Notes under the pieces: model-generated
Told to the model about the DNA's origin: nothing
Databases searched by the model: none
The model's input: the letters and a program-made list of their open reading frames with translations, nothing else
Translations under genes and position numbers: made by a program
NCBI GenBank assembly: GCA_003506635.1
Contig: DNZB01000119.1
Location: 821-10,595 of the forward strand
DNA from: Parvularcula sp.
GTDB lineage: Bacteria; Pseudomonadota; Alphaproteobacteria; Caulobacterales; Parvularculaceae
Reading direction: 5' to 3'
DNA: 9,775 nucleotides
Shown: positions 1-6,036 of the stretch, piece after piece
Numbering within the stretch: position 1 is the stretch's first letter
Layout: every line of letters starts with the position of its first letter

Positions 1-347
1 GGATATGCGCCTTTCGGATCGGACGAGCATGCATGGAGCGATCGTCCGTCACCGGAAACATGCACGCCGATAATGGAACGGAGATTCGCGTCAGGGGCTG
101 AAAATCGTTCGATGCGTTTCGTCTGTCGATCGAGCCGCCAGATCTCGTTTTTCGAGAGGCTCCCGACATAAAGGTCGCCTTCCGCGGAAACCGCAATGCC
201 TTCCGGATAGAAATCGTCGCCGGGCAATGGCACTTCATTCGTCGGCGTCAGGCGCACTTCATAAGGGTCTTTCAACCCAGCCTCGGCCGAGGCCGCGAAG
301 GCAGGCGCTGCGAGAAAAAGGCTCAGGCAAATCAGGGGTCTGATCAT
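1..347 (-). CDS. SMP-30/gluconolactonase-like exported protein (partial, C-terminus off window)
   Basis: Only the first 115 residues are in the window; the gene runs off its left edge. It begins MIRPLICLSLFLAAPAFA, a typical Sec signal peptide with an Ala-x-Ala cleavage site near residue 18, so the product should be exported to the periplasm. After that, the segments FYPEGIAVSAEGDLYVGSL and NEIWRLD are the kind of repeat unit seen in SMP-30/gluconolactonase/NHL beta-propellers, where each blade has an 'EGIA...G.LYVG' strand. Family members hydrolyse sugar lactones or act as sugar- or metal-binding propellers; the substrate here cannot be told. It starts 12 nt after the DUF1330 stop codon on the same strand, so the two are probably one transcript. 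Family assignment is moderately sure and function is unsure. Confidence 0.72.
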   Translation of the reverse strand, partial: MIRPLICLSLFLAAPAFAASAEAGLKDPYEVRLTPTNEVPLPGDDFYPEGIAVSAEGDLYVGSLSKNEIWRLDRQTKRIERFSAPDANLRSIIGVHVSGDGRSLHACSSDPKGAY

Positions 348-359
348 CGCTCGTTGTTC

Positions 360-647
360 CTATCGCGTCACTTCAAGGCCGAAGAGGTCGAGCGCGGCGC
401 CGGACTGGCGCAACTTCATGAGCGGCGCGTGTTCGGGGTCTGCATGCCAGCGGCGCGCGCTGGCGAGATCGGGAAACTCGAAGATCACCAGCCGGTCCGG
501 CGGCGCGCCCCCTTCAAAGCATTCGGGCGGGGCAGCAGCGATGATGCGCCCGCCGTGTTTCTTCAGGACAGCGGGCAGGTCTCGCTGATATTTCTCCTGC
601 CAATGGGTGTCTCGGACCGTCAGCAGCCCGACCAGCAACGCGCTCAT
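360..647 (-). CDS. DUF1330 family protein
   Basis: The product is 95 aa, MSALLVGLLTVRDTHWQEKY onward. The pattern 'V..HW..KY...LP.VL.KHGGRIIA', then 'LVIFEFPDLASARRWHADPEHAPLMKLRQSGA', matches the small DUF1330 family, which has a dimeric ferredoxin-like (ABM-type) fold. The biochemical role of the family is unknown. The reading frame stays open to 740, but the start at 647 is chosen because a strong Shine-Dalgarno (AAAGGAGG, 653-660) lies just upstream and the homologous part begins there. It is the first gene of a leftward pair with the SMP-30-like gene. The LysR gene on the other strand starts 95 nt away. The putative LysR operator overlaps the -35 of its candidate promoter, so control by that regulator is likely but inferred. 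Confidence 0.85.
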   Translation of the reverse strand: MSALLVGLLTVRDTHWQEKYQRDLPAVLKKHGGRIIAAAPPECFEGGAPPDRLVIFEFPDLASARRWHADPEHAPLMKLRQSGAALDLFGLEVTR

Positions 648-702
648 GAAATCCTCCTTTGCGTCTGTCAGGCGAGGGTAACGATCGGGACGATTTGCGA
701 AA

Positions 703-732
703 ATTATCGACATTTGCACTAGCGTCGTGCAA
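703..732 (-). promoter_or_regulatory. candidate promoter of the DUF1330/SMP-30 operon
   Basis: Read on the minus strand, a -35-like TTGCAC (727-732) is separated by 18 nt from a -10-like GATAAT (703-708, five of six matches to TATAAT). The start codon is at 647. The -35 hexamer is also the right arm of the inverted repeat described next, so a bound regulator would compete with or contact RNA polymerase. The -35 match is poor (three of six), so this is a tentative call. Confidence 0.4.
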
Positions 733-733
733 A
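713..733. promoter_or_regulatory. inverted repeat TTTGCAC-N7-GTGCAAA, probable LysR operator
   Basis: Two perfect 7-bp arms (713-719 and 727-733) flank a 7-bp spacer between the divergent DUF1330 and LysR genes. A further ATGCAC lies at 735-740. LysR-type regulators classically bind such dyads in the divergent region and repress their own gene while activating the neighbour. The dyad ends only 8 nt before the ATG of the LysR gene, a position suited to autorepression. It does not fit the classical T-N11-A box exactly. Binding is inferred from position and symmetry only. Confidence 0.5.
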
Positions 734-741
734 AATGCACA

Positions 742-1629
742 ATGCTCGATTGGGACGATTATCGGTATTTTCTTGCCGTCGCGCGCGCCGGGACTGTCAC
801 CGGCGCGGCGCAGCAGCTTGGCGTCAATCATTCCACCGTGTCCAGACGAATTGCCGCGATGGAGCGGGCGGCAAGCGTTCTGCTCTTTGACAAGCAGAAG
901 GACGGGTACGCGCTTACCGATGTGGGCCTCGCCTTGCTTGAACGGGCGAGCGCGGCCGAAGACGCCGTCATCGCGGCGGAACGAACGCTGAGGGCCCATG
1001 ACTACACCCTGAGCGGCGAGCTCGTCATCACGGCGCCGCTTGCGCTTGGCGTGACTGTCCTGGCGCCGATTATCGCCCGCTTCCACCAGACGCATCCCGA
1101 TATTACGCTGACGCTCATTTCATCAGACGATGTCGCCAATCTGCGCCGCCGCGAAGCGGATATCGCGATCAGAGCGTCGAATGAGCCTGATGAGGACCTC
1201 GTCGGCCGAAAGCTTTGTGTACAGAGGACAGCGGTCTACGCACAAAGGGACTATTGGCGGGATCATCATTCCGATCCCTCGCTTGTCGTCCTTGGACCTC
1301 AGCCGGCGAAGCCCGACTGGGCGAGAAAGGCTTATCCGAAGGCGAGAATCGGATGTTGCGTTTCCGGTAAACTGGAAGTCCTGGCGGCGGTGGAGGCGGG
1401 CGTTGGCATTGCGCGCCTGCCCTGCCGCCTCGGGGACGCCCGCGCATCGCTCATGCGCATTCCGCCGATGCGGCTGGAAAATGATCTCGATATCTGGCTC
1501 TTGATGCAGGCGGGACTGCAGAACACCCCGCGCATCCGCGCATTTGCGGATTTCGTCTATGACGCCTTCCGGCGTGAGGCCGCCCTTTTTGAAGGGCTCG
1601 AGCATGCAGTTGTCGCCAACTCGGATTAG
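742..1629 (+). CDS. LysR family transcriptional regulator
   Basis: The product is 295 aa and begins MLDWDDYRYFLAVARAGTV, the usual opening of a LysR DNA-binding domain. The winged helix-turn-helix covers about residues 1-60, with the recognition helix in QLGVNHSTVSRRIAAME and the wing in LLFDKQKDGYALTDVG. From about residue 88 onward (SGELVITAPLALG...) comes the periplasmic-binding-protein-like effector domain; its inducer cannot be read from sequence. Length is normal for the family. The frame also has a GTG at 727, but that lies inside the inverted repeat and would add five residues outside the conserved opening, so the ATG at 742 is preferred; no strong Shine-Dalgarno is seen for either. 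It is divergent from the DUF1330/SMP-30 operon, which it most likely controls. Confidence 0.92.
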   Translation: MLDWDDYRYFLAVARAGTVTGAAQQLGVNHSTVSRRIAAMERAASVLLFDKQKDGYALTDVGLALLERASAAEDAVIAAERTLRAHDYTLSGELVITAPLALGVTVLAPIIARFHQTHPDITLTLISSDDVANLRRREADIAIRASNEPDEDLVGRKLCVQRTAVYAQRDYWRDHHSDPSLVVLGPQPAKPDWARKAYPKARIGCCVSGKLEVLAAVEAGVGIARLPCRLGDARASLMRIPPMRLENDLDIWLLMQAGLQNTPRIRAFADFVYDAFRREAALFEGLEHAVVANSD

Positions 1630-1719
1630 CAAGTGGCGAGTAACGACGGGCCATGGGATCATCGGCGCTTCCTGCGGCCGGCGTTGCTCCGGTTGAATAG
1701 ACCCGCGCGCAAGCCTGCC

Positions 1720-1755
1720 GCCGGCTTCTTCCTGGGCATCGCGGGCGAAGCCGGC
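1720..1755. repeat. inverted repeat downstream of the LysR gene
   Basis: GCCGGCTTC (1720-1728) and GAAGCCGGC (1747-1755) are perfect 9-bp complements with an 18-nt loop. The repeat begins 91 nt after the LysR stop codon, in a 282-nt stretch (1630-1911) where I see no convincing gene. There is no T-run after it on the plus strand, so it is not a standard intrinsic terminator. It may still form a transcript-end hairpin. Confidence 0.35.
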
Positions 1756-1911
1756 GATCCTCGATGCGCCCTGAGGCGGCAAAGCGATGCGACGTTGACA
1801 ACAAGCCGCGAAAAAAAAGCAGGTTACATCTTAAACGACGACGCCCCCGCAGAGTGCAGGCTTCTGGCAAGTCTCTGCGATACCATCAATTAGTCGTGGG
1901 ACGTCGCACCC

Positions 1912-2574
1912 TTATTGATTAAGAAGCGCCGGGGGAACTACTCGATCGACGCCCTTCTCGCTCGGCGTGAATAAAACGGGCGGTAGCGTCCGGCCAAGCA
2001 CGCCGGCCTTTTGCGCCGTTAACCAGTCGATGTCCGGATACTTCGCTCTGAGCTGGGGGAGATCGTGATCAAATTCGTCCATGAGTCGAAAGAAACCGCC
2101 GTCCGCGACGGACATTCCAAGCACATTTTTTCCGGTATTCGGCACGAACTGGACATCGCCGAGATAAACGACGGCGCCCGGCGTCACGTCAAACGGAACT
2201 GAGAAATCCTCTTTTGAATACCAGCGCGTTTCGTATGCGCCGTTTGTGCTGTAGATGAGGTAATTATAGAACTCGTATCGACCCGGTGGGACCGCAAAAG
2301 CGAACACGACGCCCTTACGATCGGGGTGATCGAAATCCCCTGCGTGGAACGCAAAGGACTGAGAAATTCTGTAGTCCTTGCGCGTTTCAACATTTCGGAC
2401 AAACGCGGTCCGACCAAGACGCCACCGATCGGGCGTCGTGAAAGCTCCGGCGATGACGCCATACTCCGTCGGAAAACTGGATCTCGGTCGTTCAGCGGTT
2501 ATTTGATAGGGGCCAGTTGTCGCACAACCTGTCAGCGTCAAGACGGAGAACAGAGCCGCCAGCACGTTGCGCAT
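1912..2574 (-). CDS. putative outer-membrane lipoprotein, function unknown
   Basis: The product is 220 aa with a lipoprotein signal: a basic N-terminus (MRN), a hydrophobic stretch, and the lipobox LTGC at residues 14-17, so Cys17 would be lipidated. Ala follows the Cys rather than Asp, which favours outer-membrane sorting. The mature part is mostly beta, with strands such as GVVFAFAVPPGRYEFYNYLIY and FDVTPGAVVYLGDVQFVP. The 'VPPGRYEF...PGAVVYLGD' pattern is common in small beta-sandwich domains of uncharacterised envelope proteins. The C-terminal third (DLPQLRAKYPDIDWL) looks helical. I do not recognise a named family. It has a weak Shine-Dalgarno (GGACG) and stands alone, leftward, between the LysR gene and the CPBP operon. 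A dyad (2610-2636) lies upstream and could regulate it. Confidence 0.8.
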   Translation of the reverse strand: MRNVLAALFSVLTLTGCATTGPYQITAERPRSSFPTEYGVIAGAFTTPDRWRLGRTAFVRNVETRKDYRISQSFAFHAGDFDHPDRKGVVFAFAVPPGRYEFYNYLIYSTNGAYETRWYSKEDFSVPFDVTPGAVVYLGDVQFVPNTGKNVLGMSVADGGFFRLMDEFDHDLPQLRAKYPDIDWLTAQKAGVLGRTLPPVLFTPSEKGVDRVVPPALLNQ

Positions 2575-2609
2575 AATTGTTTCGTCCGTGATTGATCGCC
2601 GCTTTCAGG

Positions 2610-2636
2610 TTGACTGTTGGGAATTAGACCAGTCAA
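2610..2636. promoter_or_regulatory. inverted repeat TTGACTG-N13-CAGTCAA upstream of the lipoprotein gene
   Basis: Perfect 7-bp arms at 2610-2616 and 2630-2636 are separated by 13 nt, 36 to 62 nt upstream of the lipoprotein start codon. On the minus strand the distal arm contains TTGACT, which resembles a -35, but no good -10 lies at the right distance. It could be an operator or part of a promoter; the evidence is symmetry and position only. Confidence 0.3.
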
Positions 2637-2677
2637 GCGGACCGATGGCGAATTCCGGGAAGTCAAATCACCGCTTG

Positions 2678-2700
2678 AAAAAACGCCCAAGAGAGCGGCG
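2678..2700 (-). terminator. possible weak terminator of the crotonase/hydrolase/CPBP operon
   Basis: On the minus strand, CGCC (2700-2697), a 9-nt loop, GGCG (2687-2684) and a run of six T (2683-2678) make a short GC hairpin followed by a T-tract. It lies 115 nt past the CPBP stop codon. A second small hairpin (GGCGC-TTTTT-GCGCC, 2773-2787) lies nearer the stop but has no T-run. The four-pair stem is short, so the call is weak. Confidence 0.3.
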
Positions 2701-2815
2701 CCGTTCAGCGGGAAACCGACGGCCGGCGTGAGTAAACGAGCCGAATCCGGTGTTTTCAATTCGACGCCAGCCGGCGCAAAAAGCGCCCAGCTGCGATCGC
2801 GCCGGGAAATGCGGC

Positions 2816-3667
2816 TTAGGCCCGCGTGTTCGGCCCCAATAGGGCGACCCCGATCGAGAGGACGACGAGGAGCACAAGGCCCGGAAATCCGATCAGCCCC
2901 ATCGTCCAGATGTCGGCGCCCGCGATAAGAAAAACAGTGATCCCCGAAATGGCGTTGACGGTGCCGTGAAAGATCGCCGCTGGGAGTGACGATCCCGTTC
3001 GGTCGCGCAGAAAGCCCATGAAAGGCGAGAGGGCGACGCAGAACGCCGTCATCATCGCGATGCCGGTCCACGGAAAGCCGAAATAGCCTGAGCCGTAGTT
3101 ATGCCCCGACATGATTAGCGGCGCGTGCCAGAACCCCCAAATGACGCCGACAATTATGCTCGCTTTCCAGAAGCCGAGACCTCGGACCGAGGACCAGAGA
3201 TAGCCGCGCCAGCCTGCCTCCTCGCCGAAGGCGGCTATCGCGTTTGGAATTATCCCGCCGAGCATGGCGAGGGCGACGAGAACCGGAAGCGTTGGAATGG
3301 CTTGCGCAAGGTCATCAGGCGGCGTCTGACCGGCCGCAATCACCGCCTTTCGGGCGCCCTCCTCTATTGATTGCATTTCAACGCCCGGCGCGAGCGTGCT
3401 GAGATAGGCGGCCCCGAGGGCGAGCACCGGCGCGGCAACCCACGCGACAATCCACCAGAGGTTCATTCGCCAGCGCCAGCCGATCATTTCGGCGCGGCGG
3501 CCCCGATCAAAGAGCGCCGATGTGGCGAGCGCACCGATCAGGGGACCGAACATGTAGACCGTCGCGAGGGCGATGCGCCCTGTCCCGGATACATGGGGCG
3601 ACGCCGCGTACCAAAGCGCCCATGAGGCGCCGTAGGCGATCAGAACAAAGACGATTGTGCGCATCAT
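2816..3667 (-). CDS. CPBP family intramembrane metalloprotease (Abi/CAAX-type)
   Basis: The product is 283 aa and very hydrophobic, with about seven to eight membrane segments. It carries all three conserved motifs of the CPBP (CAAX protease and bacteriocin-processing) family: EEAGWRGYL at residues 149-157 (EExxxR), WGFWH at 177-181 giving the metal-binding His181, and HGTVN at 234-238 (HxxxN). Family members are thought to be glutamate-type intramembrane proteases; in bacteria they serve in bacteriocin self-immunity or signalling, but no substrate can be named here. The start at 3667 overlaps the upstream hydrolase stop as ATGA, and GGAGGG (3677-3682) sits 9 nt ahead of it, so translational coupling is likely. 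A second ATG follows directly at 3664. It is the last gene of the operon. Confidence 0.9.
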   Translation of the reverse strand: MMRTIVFVLIAYGASWALWYAASPHVSGTGRIALATVYMFGPLIGALATSALFDRGRRAEMIGWRWRMNLWWIVAWVAAPVLALGAAYLSTLAPGVEMQSIEEGARKAVIAAGQTPPDDLAQAIPTLPVLVALAMLGGIIPNAIAAFGEEAGWRGYLWSSVRGLGFWKASIIVGVIWGFWHAPLIMSGHNYGSGYFGFPWTGIAMMTAFCVALSPFMGFLRDRTGSSLPAAIFHGTVNAISGITVFLIAGADIWTMGLIGFPGLVLLVVLSIGVALLGPNTRA

Positions 3668-4569
3668 GCTGCAATGCCCTCCATCGCTGCGTGATCGGCT
3701 CGGCATCCCGCAAGAAAATCCGACACGGACTCGATGATCATCTCAGCGCCGAGGATACGATTATGACCAAAGCCCGAAGTCAACATGACCCGTGCGCCTT
3801 GCCATTTGCGAGCGACCTTCCATGCGTCGTGGGTCGAAATCGTCGCGTCCGTCTCATCATAGACGGCCATAAGACGCGCGCGCCCTTGGGGCGACCATAC
3901 CGCGCCATGCTCAAGATCGTTCCAGCTTTCCGAAAACTCCTGCGCGAGCAGCGCCTTCAGCCCTTCAATCACGCCCGGTCCGGCGCCGACCGCCCGCACC
4001 TTGTCGAGCGGCACATAGGGATGAAATGGGGTCGCAAGACAAACGAAGGCGCTCGCATCGAGATTGAGAATCCGTCGCGCGGCCATCACGCCAAGCGCGC
4101 CGGCGGAATGCCCGACCCACGCGAAAGGGGGCGCGCCGAGACAGGCTTGCAGTTCTGCGGCGTCCTTCATGAAGCGGTCAAACCCAAGATGGCCGGGCGC
4201 GGACGCGCCGTGATTACGGACGTCGATGAACGTCGCTGCGAAACCCCGCTTGGCCAGATGATGCGCCATTCGAACGAATTGTACGCCCTGGCCGCCTCAG
4301 CCATGCACCATGGCGACGACCGGCCCCTCCCCGATTCGCCATCCGGCGATGCCGCCGTCCGGCCCGCAGCGAAACGGCTGACAGGCGGCGAGAAGGCCAA
4401 GGTCCGCTTCGCGTTCTGTCAATCTCGAGGGCGGCGCCTCCCGAATGAGCGCGTAGTAGCGCTTGACCTCCTGTGCGACTTCCTCGGACGACATAGTGAA
4501 TTTCCCATCTGGCGCAGTTGTGATCTTCAATTTCGTCGCGCCGAATTGGCTTGGGCGCGGCGCGCTCAA
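3664..4569 (-). pseudogene. alpha/beta hydrolase interrupted by an in-frame TGA
   Basis: Two open segments in the same frame are separated only by one TGA codon (4297-4299). The first (90 residues from a TTG at 4569; an ATG at 4494 is an alternative start) ends GPVVAMVHG. The second continues GGQGVQFVRMAHHLAKRG. Together they restore the usual 'VHGWGGQ' strand-3/oxyanion region of an alpha/beta hydrolase, so the TGA most likely replaces TGG (Trp). Numbered from the TTG, the nucleophile elbow GHSAG has Ser155, the acid is probably Asp241 (DETDATIS) and the base is His269 (GFGHNRIL), so the catalytic triad is intact downstream. TGA is a normal stop for neighbouring genes, so recoding is unlikely. 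Either the gene is freshly inactivated or this is a base error. It sits 10 nt after the crotonase gene and overlaps the CPBP gene by 4 nt. Confidence 0.8.
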
Positions 4570-4579
4570 TTTCCGCTCT

Positions 4580-5275
4580 TCAGAATTGCGGAAGAATGTC
4601 GCCGGCGATCGCCTGCTCGATCGACCGGACGGTTTCCGCCCGCAGCCGGCGCTTGGTGGACGCGTGCGCCGCCTGATTGACGCTTCGCAGGTCCTGGATG
4701 TTCGCGGCGAGCGCTGCGTCTACCTCAGCAGCATTGGCCAATTGATCGAGGAAACCTGCCTCCAATGCCTCCAAGGGCGTCAGCATGCGGCCCAATGCTG
4801 CGACCTTGACGCGAAGATTTTCGGGCACGCGCGATCGGACGAGCGCGAGCGCGAAATCCGGGACCGGGATCCCGATCGAAACTTCGTTGAGGCCGACGCG
4901 ATAATCCCCGCGCGTCCCGAGGCGAATGTCGGATGCAAGCAGAATGAATGCGCCCATCGGATAAGCGTGGCCTTCGCAAACCGCAATGACAGGGTGCGGA
5001 TGATCCAGCAGTTGAAGAAGGAGCTGCGCGCCGGCCGTCAGCATCCGTCGCGCGGCATCCAGGTCGCCAGATGAGAGGACTTTGACATCGAATCCGGCGG
5101 AGAACGCCTTGGCCGCGCCCGATCTAATGACCAGCATGGCGTTCTGGGCGCGAGCATTTTCTACGGCCTCTGACAACGCCGCCAGCATGTCGAAGGTCAT
5201 GACGTTGACCTTGCCGTCGTTCATTTCGAGCAAGGCGACGCCGTCGACGACTGCAAATTTGACGAGCGGACCCAT
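4580..5275 (-). CDS. crotonase/enoyl-CoA hydratase family protein
   Basis: The product is 231 aa, close in length and sequence pattern to the short crotonase subgroup known as PRK06213-type enoyl-CoA hydratases. It opens with DGVALLEMNDGKVNVMT. The oxyanion-hole segments are AFSAGFDVK (58-66) and YPMGAF (105-110). The acidic residue of the second catalytic position is kept as Glu131 in GLNEVSIG. The other classical hydratase glutamate (Glu144 of the rat enzyme, in GGGCEL) aligns with Phe110, so true hydratase activity is doubtful and isomerase or another CoA-ester chemistry is possible. It is cytosolic and acts on acyl-CoA by family. GGAGA (5284-5288) is 8 nt before the ATG. It is the first gene of the operon and divergent from a TetR regulator. 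Confidence 0.9.
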   Translation of the reverse strand: MGPLVKFAVVDGVALLEMNDGKVNVMTFDMLAALSEAVENARAQNAMLVIRSGAAKAFSAGFDVKVLSSGDLDAARRMLTAGAQLLLQLLDHPHPVIAVCEGHAYPMGAFILLASDIRLGTRGDYRVGLNEVSIGIPVPDFALALVRSRVPENLRVKVAALGRMLTPLEALEAGFLDQLANAAEVDAALAANIQDLRSVNQAAHASTKRRLRAETVRSIEQAIAGDILPQF

Positions 5276-5302
5276 TTCTGACTTCTCCGGAATCCACGGC
5301 TT

Positions 5303-5331
5303 TTGACGCGGCTAACGCCGTGATATAGACT
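5303..5331 (+). promoter_or_regulatory. candidate promoter of the TetR gene
   Basis: TTGACG (5303-5308) is followed after 17 nt by TAGACT (5326-5331), four of six matches to the -10 consensus. The -10 lies inside the palindrome at 5323-5340, which would give autorepression. No equally good promoter for the divergent crotonase operon was found, although TTGACT on the minus strand (5332-5337) could serve as its -35. Confidence 0.35.
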
Positions 5332-5340
5332 AGTCAATAT
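5323..5340. promoter_or_regulatory. 18-bp palindrome, probable TetR operator
   Basis: ATATAGACTAGTCAATAT is symmetric around the central GACT|AGTC, with just one mismatched pair (5327/5336). It stands in the 117-nt gap between the divergent crotonase operon and the TetR gene, 48 nt from one start codon and 53 nt from the other. TetR dimers bind such operators in the divergent promoter, so control of both directions is the natural reading. Confidence 0.6.
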
Positions 5341-5392
5341 AATTTTGGCCGCTCAAGAGACGCATGGCCAAACATCGTGAACTGGAAGGAAA

Positions 5393-6004
5393 ATGCCTCC
5401 TGCTCCGAAACATCGCGACTCAATCATCGCGGCGGCGCTGCGGCTATTCCGCCGCAAGGGCTATGCCGCAAGCGGCATGAACGACATCGTGGAGGCGAGC
5501 GGCGCGCCGAAGGGTTCAGTCTACCACTACTTCCCGGACGGGAAATCTTCGATCGCGGTCGCGGCCATTGAGCTTGCGGGGCGGCGCGCTGTTGCGACCC
5601 TGACCGACCTCGACAATGAGGCGCGCTCCGGCGGCGAACTGATCGAAGCCTATGCAGCGCGCCTTGGGGGATGGCTATCGCAGTCTGGCTTTCGGGACGG
5701 GTGCCCGATTACGACCGTCGTTCTCGAGCTTTCGCCGCAGGACAGGGCCGTAACGGCGGCCGCGCGCGAAGCCTTCTCGGCGCGCCGGCAGGTGCTTACC
5801 CAGAGGCTTATCGAAGATGGCTGGTCAGACGCCGAGGCGAAGGAACTGGCTCTGCTTGCGATTTCGGCGATTCAAGGCGCCTTGGTTCAGGCGAGGCTGG
5901 AGCGAAGCGTTCAGCCGCTGACGTCGGTCGCGAAGATGATCAAGACCGTCATGGAGCGCCGTCAACCCTTCGTTGTCGCCAAGCAGCGAAAGTCGAGCCG
6001 GTGA
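5393..6004 (+). CDS. TetR/AcrR family transcriptional regulator (LmrA/YxaF-like C-terminus)
   Basis: The product is 203 aa. The N-terminal TetR domain covers about residues 7-56, with the helix-turn-helix in GMNDIVEASGAPKGSVYHYF, the family's best-known signature. The ligand-binding half contains SGFRDGCPITTVVLE, a segment typical of the TetR subgroup with an LmrA/YxaF-like C-terminal domain, often found beside drug-efflux or oxidoreductase genes. The ligand is unknown. The ATG at 5393 has AAGGA (5386-5390) at suitable distance. It is divergent from the crotonase/hydrolase/CPBP operon and ends 32 nt from the convergent hipA gene. It probably represses both itself and the operon through the palindrome at 5323-5340. 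Confidence 0.93.
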   Translation: MPPAPKHRDSIIAAALRLFRRKGYAASGMNDIVEASGAPKGSVYHYFPDGKSSIAVAAIELAGRRAVATLTDLDNEARSGGELIEAYAARLGGWLSQSGFRDGCPITTVVLELSPQDRAVTAAAREAFSARRQVLTQRLIEDGWSDAEAKELALLAISAIQGALVQARLERSVQPLTSVAKMIKTVMERRQPFVVAKQRKSSR

Positions 6005-6036
6005 AGCTCGACGCGCAGCCCGTATAAATGGGCGGA

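Noticed and set aside
1795..1829. TTGACA at 1795 as a plus-strand promoter
   Set aside because: No -10-like hexamer stands 16-18 nt downstream (nearest TTACAT is 23 nt away) and no plus-strand gene follows.
1811..1878. GCAGAG/CTCTGC hairpin plus T8 run as a terminator for the lipoprotein gene
   Set aside because: On the minus strand the T-run lies about 30 nt after the hairpin, too far for an intrinsic terminator.
1633..1893. An 86-codon open frame on the plus strand just after the LysR gene
   Set aside because: It would start with GTG without a ribosome site, has low-complexity arginine/alanine composition and no family resemblance.
4297..4299. TGA read as selenocysteine or tryptophan
   Set aside because: No SECIS-like context or selenoprotein family fits, and TGA serves as the ordinary stop in the crotonase, hipB, TetR and integrase genes of the same window.
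3520..4680. A 386-codon open frame on the plus strand
   Set aside because: It runs antisense across the CPBP and hydrolase genes, is very arginine-rich with no recognisable domain, and comes from high-GC codon bias; the minus-strand genes carry clear family motifs.
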